Shown: positions 44,534 through 49,725 of the stretch, piece after piece
How positions within the stretch are numbered: the stretch's first letter is position 1
How the letters are laid out: each line of letters begins with the position of its first letter
DNA from: Oligoflexia bacterium
Lineage (GTDB): Bacteria; Bdellovibrionota; Bacteriovoracia; Bacteriovoracales; Bacteriovoracaceae
NCBI GenBank assembly: GCA_015232355.1
Contig: JADFZW010000036.1
Location: 1-49,725, forward strand
DNA: 49,725 bases
Reading direction: 5' to 3'
Notes under the pieces: model-generated
Databases searched by the model: none
What the model was told of the DNA's origin: nothing
The model's input: the letters and a program-made list of their open reading frames with translations, nothing else
Program-made: the position numbers and the translations under genes

Positions 44534-47500
44534 TTACTCTTTTAAAAAATCCATTAAATTACCATAATCAATTGGATTTAACTTAGATAAGGTATCCTCT
44601 GTTTGTTTTAAAATTTTAACAATTGCTCCCTTATAAATTCCCTTCTCTTTAAGCTCTTTTTTATGTTTGCCTAAATGCTCTATAAGAATTGAGAGTTCAA
44701 TATTACGTTCTGGTGGATTTTTGCTTTGATCCCAATTGATTTTAGATTTTAATTTTTGCAACTCTTTATCTTGTTCATATTCATTTTCCTTTAATGGTTC
44801 TAAACTTGATCCTAAATCGCCTATTCTTCTTAAGCCAGAGAGGAGTAGGTGATCAAGTTGTAAAGAACTTTTATCAGTAGCAAAACTATCTTTTGCGGAC
44901 AACTCCTCTTTGGTTTTAGACATTAAAGTATTTAACTTGCTATCATCAATATGTTTTATAAATTTTGGTTTATCTGGATTTTGCTTTTCTAAGAAATCAA
45001 TTAGTTCTTGATTTTTATCTCCTACAAAGACTACGTTTAAATTGATTTCAACATTTGGGGGTATTTTACTCTTGGCCTCTTTCAAGCGTTGGGCATTAAT
45101 TGGTGACCCACCATCTGTAATAAGCCAAATATTGGCCCTTCTTAAATCAACTTTCTTTTTATCTTTTTTATCTTTTGGTTCACTAAATCCCTTAGCAATT
45201 TCTTCATATGCTTTTATTAGCGCTTTTTCAATATCAGTTCCACCATTAATAATTCCTAGTTTGTTTGTTACAGCATCTGATAGATATTTCTGGGCATCTT
45301 GATTGCTACTAACAGTGATTAATTTACCCAAGTCATCTGAAAATGGAATTACTATTACATCGTGTTTTAGTTTACTAGTGTTTTCTGCTCTGGCATGATC
45401 AATAAAAGAAGCGATCATAGTTTGCGCCATAGTGGTTCTTGCTCCATTCATCGATCCGGATTCATCTACTAAGGCAATTGTTAAAATCTCTTCATTGGTA
45501 GAGACAGGATTGGATTTTTGAATTGGTCTGCGATAACCATAGTAGTAGAGTTTATCATTAATACAATCATCCATTAATTCATCCATTGGTTTAAGAGGAA
45601 GAATTGCTCTAGTTAAATCAGTAATATCTTTTACAGTAACCACCACTGGACGTTTTTGTTTTTTGGCCGTTTCTTTGCCAAAATAGATCATCTCATATTG
45701 TGGTTTATGAGATCTTTGCAGTAGTAATTTAGTGAACTCGCTAACTTTTGTTAGATTTTCAAAATCTAATAATTTACCACTCTCTAAATCATTTGCAAGT
45801 TGGATGTTGGCCGGATGACCTAATGTCATTACACCTTCACCATACTTTTCTTTGATTAATGTTTTGGAAATATTTCCTGGAAGTTTTTTCCAGAACTTAT
45901 CGCTCATGGAAAATTTATCAGAATCCTTATGTTTCATCTCTTGTAATTTTGTAATAAGCGAATTAATAAATTGATGATAGCGTTTTTCAGAGGGTGAGAG
46001 TTCTCGCACACTTTGTAGAAATTCTAAATCTTGATTTATCATGCGAATTAAATGATATGCTTCCTTAATTTTCTGAGTATCAATTTTTTCTTGAATCAAT
46101 TGAAAAAGTTTACTCATGTTTAGATCTTTTATTTCATCAATACGATTAAGTTCCTTTCTCATAAGCTGATCAATTTTTTGCACAATAGGTCTAGTACTAT
46201 AGTATGTTTCTCCTAGAGTATTTAATTCCTCTAATAATTTTGTGATCTCTTCAACTTTCTTTAGTGGATTAGCGACTTTTTCCGCTACACTTTTCATTCT
46301 TTCGTTAAGATATGTTTTTAAAAGTACTGGTATATTATATCTTCCTTCGTTTTTACTCATATCCTTTTCAATTTGTTCCATCAAGGTTTCCTCTTTGGGA
46401 TTTTCCTTCTCTTTATCTTTATTTTGATCTTCTTTTTGATCGTCTTTTTTATCGACTTTTTTGTCATCTTTTTTTTCTTTTTCACCTTTATCTCCATCAT
46501 CTTTTTTACTATTGTCCTCATCTTCGCCTTTATCTTTTTTTCCTATTGGACGATCATTTGATTTATCTTTTGTATTTTCATCTTTCTTTTTATCTTTTTT
46601 ATTATCTCTTTCTGGTGGAGTGGCATCTACTTCTATCCAACCCTGGCCATCTACCCATACTTCTATCCATGCATGTCTGGGATCTCCTTTTCTAATTACT
46701 GCCAAATTACCTCTCATAACGGCCGTTCTACCTGCAACTACTCTGGCCGGAATACCTAGAAAATCTCTTGCCAAACTACTTAATATCCAAGCAGCGCCAT
46801 CGCACTGACAAGTTCTTGCTTTAGCAAAAGCAACTGGATCGGGATCACCACTTTTTTGTGCTTCTCTTACTAGGCGATCAGCCTCCTCTAATTTTTCTTT
46901 ACCTAATTTCTTAGAGTAATAATTAAAGTTTTTCCTTATATAAGACGCAATTTTTTTTACTTGTCGGAGAGGATCAGATGTCTCTTTTTCGACGTTTCTG
47001 ATTAGATCAAGAATTTCTACTGGCCATTTGCTTTTATCAATACCAGTGCCCAAGGAGTATTTCTTTTTAATTATACTCTCAAGATTGGGATTTGCATCTA
47101 GCTCTTGTTTAATAATTTGCAGTTCAGTAATAGGTTTACCACCATTATTTACTAAAACATATTCACCCTTCTTTTTTTCTGTTATTACAATTTCAGGAGA
47201 TGTAGAGACTGGCCTGTAACCATTAGGAATAGGTAGTGGAATATTATTTTGTCCATAATTGTGAACTCTATAGGAGTATTTTTCTTTACTATCTTTATAA
47301 ACTTGCACTCGACCTACACCTGCTTTCGACCATCTCTTATCTGTGATAACATCAAAGTGATTATTTCCAAGAAGAGGGGAAGTTAGAGGAGCACTGGTTT
47401 CAATTAATACTTTATCATTGCCTTTTTTCCCTTCACTATCAAATGGTTTATTACGAGGTTTATATTGATTACTTTCTTCTTCCCAGGGGGAATTATCATC

Positions 47501-48076
47501 TTGATCTTGCTGATCTCCATCAACCGCTTTGTCATCATCTTCTTCTCCATCTTTTTTCTTTTTATCTTTTTTATCTTTTTTATCTTTAATTTCAAATTTG
47601 GTTTTTCCTTTAATTATTGAGAGATCGTAAATTGAGCGATAAAGTGTATTGATGATATCTTGATTTAGTTTACCATTACTACTTTTTATTATGCTATCAA
47701 TCTCTCCATAAGTTTTAGTTACAAGCTCTTTGTAATCTTTTTCTTCTAATTGTTTATCATCGTTAGCGATAGTTTCTAATTCTTTCAAATGAGGCATTTT
47801 TTCGTAAAGTGTTTTCCAAGTTTCAGAAATGTCCTTTAATGAATATTTTCCTTCAAATGGATCAAGAGTATTTTTACCAGTTATTTTTTTTAAACTCTCT
47901 TCTGCGGAAATAAAATCATTACTTTGAACATGCTTTTTAAATGAGTCTACATTGCTATTAGTTTCTTCACTGGCAAAAGATAAATTTGAATTAAAATTTA
48001 AAAATCCTAAGTTTAATAATAATTCAAATAAAGATATAAATAACAGTAAATAAATATACTTTAATAAGATAAACAT
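44534..48076 (-). CDS. Exported transglutaminase-like plus von Willebrand A protein
   Basis: The start is ATG 48076 with CTGGAGG 6 nt upstream; the longer frame to 48118 lacks an RBS. Signal peptide to about residue 36 (LSFASEE). Transglutaminase core: CDGAAWILSSLARDFLGIPAR (catalytic-type Cys425; block split here as CDGAAWILSSL and ARDFLGIPAR), His468 in RHAWIEVWVDGQG and Asp484 in WIEVDATPP. So the Cys-His-Asp triad is intact. After a long Lys/Asp-rich linker comes a vWA domain with MIDAS motif ALVDESGSM (Asp871), the Thr in NGGTDIEKAL and the Asp in LITDGGSP. Such vWA domains bind metal and partner proteins. It is convergent with the 835-aa gene. Function likely protein remodelling or crosslinking outside the cytoplasm. 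Confidence 0.82.
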   Translation of the reverse strand: MFILLKYIYLLLFISLFELLLNLGFLNFNSNLSFASEETNSNVDSFKKHVQSNDFISAEESLKKITGKNTLDPFEGKYSLKDISETWKTLYEKMPHLKELETIANDDKQLEEKDYKELVTKTYGEIDSIIKSSNGKLNQDIINTLYRSIYDLSIIKGKTKFEIKDKKDKKDKKKKDGEEDDDKAVDGDQQDQDDNSPWEEESNQYKPRNKPFDSEGKKGNDKVLIETSAPLTSPLLGNNHFDVITDKRWSKAGVGRVQVYKDSKEKYSYRVHNYGQNNIPLPIPNGYRPVSTSPEIVITEKKKGEYVLVNNGGKPITELQIIKQELDANPNLESIIKKKYSLGTGIDKSKWPVEILDLIRNVEKETSDPLRQVKKIASYIRKNFNYYSKKLGKEKLEEADRLVREAQKSGDPDPVAFAKARTCQCDGAAWILSSLARDFLGIPARVVAGRTAVMRGNLAVIRKGDPRHAWIEVWVDGQGWIEVDATPPERDNKKDKKKDENTKDKSNDRPIGKKDKGEDEDNSKKDDGDKGEKEKKDDKKVDKKDDQKEDQNKDKEKENPKEETLMEQIEKDMSKNEGRYNIPVLLKTYLNERMKSVAEKVANPLKKVEEITKLLEELNTLGETYYSTRPIVQKIDQLMRKELNRIDEIKDLNMSKLFQLIQEKIDTQKIKEAYHLIRMINQDLEFLQSVRELSPSEKRYHQFINSLITKLQEMKHKDSDKFSMSDKFWKKLPGNISKTLIKEKYGEGVMTLGHPANIQLANDLESGKLLDFENLTKVSEFTKLLLQRSHKPQYEMIYFGKETAKKQKRPVVVTVKDITDLTRAILPLKPMDELMDDCINDKLYYYGYRRPIQKSNPVSTNEEILTIALVDESGSMNGARTTMAQTMIASFIDHARAENTSKLKHDVIVIPFSDDLGKLITVSSNQDAQKYLSDAVTNKLGIINGGTDIEKALIKAYEEIAKGFSEPKDKKDKKKVDLRRANIWLITDGGSPINAQRLKEAKSKIPPNVEINLNVVFVGDKNQELIDFLEKQNPDKPKFIKHIDDSKLNTLMSKTKEELSAKDSFATDKSSLQLDHLLLSGLRRIGDLGSSLEPLKENEYEQDKELQKLKSKINWDQSKNPPERNIELSILIEHLGKHKKELKEKGIYKGAIVKILKQTEDTLSKLNPIDYGNLMDFLKE

Positions 48077-48218
48077 CACTTCCTCCAGATTTATTAATAT
48101 AGAAAAATATCCATACAAAATAAATTTATATACATAAGCTTATCGTCATTACTTTTAATTTATTGACTTAAATTATAAATGAAAAAGTAGAAAAAAGGTA
48201 ATCTATTAAGGGAATCTA

Positions 48219-49361
48219 TTATTGACAGGTTATATTTTTGATAAAATTAGAGTTCTTTTCTTGAGTACTTGGATATCCATTAGCATCGATAACTATTCGT
48301 AAATTACTACTTAGTCCAAGACGCAAAAAATCTATTAAACCTATACTCTTACTTATTTCCAAACGAATGTGCTTAGAATAACCAAAGTGCTTACAAACGC
48401 CATCTAAATTAGATTTGCTACTTATAGGGAAATCAGTAGTTTGAAAATTATATTTTGGTTTTTCGATTACAAATGCTTGCATGTTTTCATTTATAATAGA
48501 TTCTAATTTAGAATAGTTTTTTGTATTACCTAACAGCTCAGGTAAATTACTGTTGGAAGATAATGGCACGTAGTAAAACTTTGGATGTTTTTTTCTACAG
48601 ATGTTCCATCGATTGCGTTCAATCGAATCTTCAATACTTTCATGTGTAAGCATTCTTTTTGCTTCACTAATGTGTTCTTTATAAACTTTGCGAGGAGTGA
48701 TATATTTTATTTTATGAACAAATTCTTCAGTTAACTCTGGTCGAAGATTATACCCTCTGTATGGACGGATGTGTACTCCTTTGTTACTTTTAATTACCCA
48801 CCAACTACTTTGCCAATTATATTTTATAAGCATTGGAGGATTTAATTTGTATACATCATCAACGCTTACTCCTTTTTTCGCTAATTCAGCGACATTATTT
48901 TCATTAGTCAAATCAATATAAGGCATACCTTTATCAATAATAATTTCCACTAAAGCAGGATCTTTGCTAAAGCGTTCGCAACCATAGATACTAGAAGTGG
49001 CCGGATCCTCTGCTAAATAGATTCCCATTCCCGCAACTGAGCGAGAAGAAATTCCTCGATTAGGATCTTTCTTGGCCGTTTCAATTTTATTGAGATAATC
49101 TTGATCACTCCAAACCTTTTCATTAATTTTTTTCAATGCCTTAGAACGATCCATCCAATTGTAAAAGACAGTATCAGAGGGTAATTTTTTAGAAAATGAT
49201 AAAATGATATTAATTTTATCACTCTCGCTTAGAGATGGTTTACTGCTACTATTAATAGTAGCACTTTGGGGAGAATTTGCGGCCAAAAGATTAGCAGAGT
49301 AAGATAAAGCTGTAAAAATCAATAGAATTAAAAATTGAGAGATTAACAAAGAAGTCTTCAT
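48219..49361 (-). CDS. Exported protein, possible ADP-ribosyltransferase-like domain
   Basis: A signal peptide (residues about 1-28, NLLAANS). The N-terminal half has features reminiscent of ADP-ribosyltransferase folds: TVFYNWMDRSKALKK, then SVAGMGIYLAEDPATSSIYG (cf. the GIYFA...S.YG stretch of ART and PARP families), and a later EIIIDKG. No full H-Y-E or R-S-E triad can be pinned down with confidence. The C-terminal 80 residues (VCKHFGYSKHIRLEISKS ... ending NITCQ) have paired cysteines and resemble the tails of other secreted proteins here. RBS AGGGGG is 11 nt upstream. It follows the transglutaminase/vWA gene's start region by 143 nt on the same strand. Confidence 0.58.
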   Translation of the reverse strand: MKTSLLISQFLILLIFTALSYSANLLAANSPQSATINSSSKPSLSESDKINIILSFSKKLPSDTVFYNWMDRSKALKKINEKVWSDQDYLNKIETAKKDPNRGISSRSVAGMGIYLAEDPATSSIYGCERFSKDPALVEIIIDKGMPYIDLTNENNVAELAKKGVSVDDVYKLNPPMLIKYNWQSSWWVIKSNKGVHIRPYRGYNLRPELTEEFVHKIKYITPRKVYKEHISEAKRMLTHESIEDSIERNRWNICRKKHPKFYYVPLSSNSNLPELLGNTKNYSKLESIINENMQAFVIEKPKYNFQTTDFPISSKSNLDGVCKHFGYSKHIRLEISKSIGLIDFLRLGLSSNLRIVIDANGYPSTQEKNSNFIKNITCQ

Positions 49362-49431
49362 AGATTACAGGCCCCCTTAATTGAAAAATTAGAAGGTTTA
49401 AAAAAAGTGAAGTGAATTATAACATGAGGAT

Positions 49432-49479
49432 TAATTCGCAAAATAATATTTTTTATTTCTTTTTTTATTTTGCGAATTA
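49432..49479. other. 15-bp perfect inverted repeat with T-rich loop
   Basis: TAATTCGCAAAATAA and TTATTTTGCGAATTA flank an 18-nt T-rich centre, upstream of the ART-like gene. Could be an operator pair or a hairpin in a leader. Confidence 0.65.
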
Positions 49480-49521
49480 TTTCAGGAAGTACTTAAAATT
49501 TATGAAATATCTAGAAGATGA

Positions 49522-49554
49522 TTTGATTTTAATTTAATTTTGATTTAATTTTGA
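49522..49554. repeat. 11-nt tandem repeat, three copies
   Basis: TTTAATTTTGA twice perfectly at 49533-49554, preceded by a looser copy at 49522-49532. Confidence 0.85.
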
Positions 49555-49705
49555 TTTTTTAAAACTGCCAACTATGGTGGGCATACTCAATAAGTACTTG
49601 TTGCTTTCCACCGATTCTGTCAGGATAATTTTTCAACGACTTTGACAGTAAAACAAATTGATCTACCTTTTAAGAAATAAACTTTATCTAAAAAAGGTGG
49701 GACGG

Positions 49706-49725
49706 ATGGTTTTGTCGATGTCAAT
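49706..49725 (+). CDS. Possible gene start cut by the window end
   Basis: AAGGTGG is followed after 5 nt by ATG and five more codons to the window end. The RBS is good and a TTGACA box lies upstream, but too little remains to identify anything. Confidence 0.3.

Larger units (their letters stand above)
49362..49705. other. Intergenic region, 344 nt, with hairpin and tandem repeat
   Basis: Holds a 15-bp hairpin (49432-49479), an 11-nt tandem repeat (49522-49554) and a TTGACA (49642-49647) lacking a good -10, upstream of a possible gene start at the window edge. No other gene seen. Confidence 0.6.

Noticed and set aside
46242..46808. Several long plus-strand frames rich in Phe, Leu and Ser
   Set aside because: Complement of the Lys/Asp/Glu-rich linker of the transglutaminase/vWA gene; hydrophobicity is a codon artefact.

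Overview
The window reads as chromosomal DNA of a very AT-rich (about 30% GC by eye) Gram-negative bacterium. It is most likely a member of the Bdellovibrionota (Bacteriovorax/Bdellovibrio-type predators or their relatives). This placement is an inference. It rests on the mix of a PrkA-type kinase, an RpoH-like sigma factor, a CFI-box protein, PilZ and cyclic-nucleotide-binding proteins, an unaccompanied CpaF ATPase, and above all the very high share of genes (more than half) that start with a signal peptide. No rRNA, tRNA, CRISPR array, transposase or phage gene was seen.

Layout. 1-2.8 kb: a membrane protein with a degenerate M50-like core and two cyclic-nucleotide-binding domains, followed by a pseudopilin-like protein with 17 consecutive Asn codons. 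3.1-5.5 kb: an exported HAD-like (DUF2608-type) protein and, convergent with it, an AAA/DUF4143 ATPase under a perfect 32-bp palindrome. 5.6-11.8 kb: a minus-strand run of CheY-like regulator, lipoprotein, outer-membrane barrel, TatT-like protein and TPR-like protein. 11.9-21.8 kb: the housekeeping core, with a secreted unknown, rpoH-like sigma factor, rpsO, pnp, dut, PrkA-like kinase and an RluD-family pseudouridine synthase. 21.8-26.4 kb: a stand-alone sCache-like sensor, an HTH regulator with a small secreted protein, CpaF, and a secreted protein-glutaminase-like enzyme.

26.5-36.5 kb: an exported 1229-aa AAA+ protein of HSP100/torsin type, InlB-repeat-like secreted proteins, a decayed gene, an 8-strand-type barrel, a DUF374 acyltransferase, a PPi-type phosphofructokinase, a secreted methyltransferase-like protein and a small lipoprotein. 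36.6-49.4 kb: a metzincin protease fused through a CFI-box to an outer-membrane barrel, a PilZ protein, and then four exported proteins of 380-1180 aa. These include a transglutaminase/von Willebrand A protein and a possible ADP-ribosyltransferase-like protein.

How the parts may work together. Many exported proteins carry enzyme signatures that modify or dismantle other proteins: a glutamine deamidase, a transglutaminase fold, a metzincin, an AAA+ unfoldase-like protein and a possible ADP-ribosyltransferase. This looks like a scattered extracytoplasmic protein-remodelling or effector set. An exported AAA+ protein is the hardest to explain, because the periplasm has no ATP; delivery into another cell's cytoplasm would solve that. 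A second layer of signal is also visible. Short tandem repeats with an 11-nt unit recur at six non-coding or gene-edge sites, and the tetramer GGCC is far commoner than the base composition suggests.
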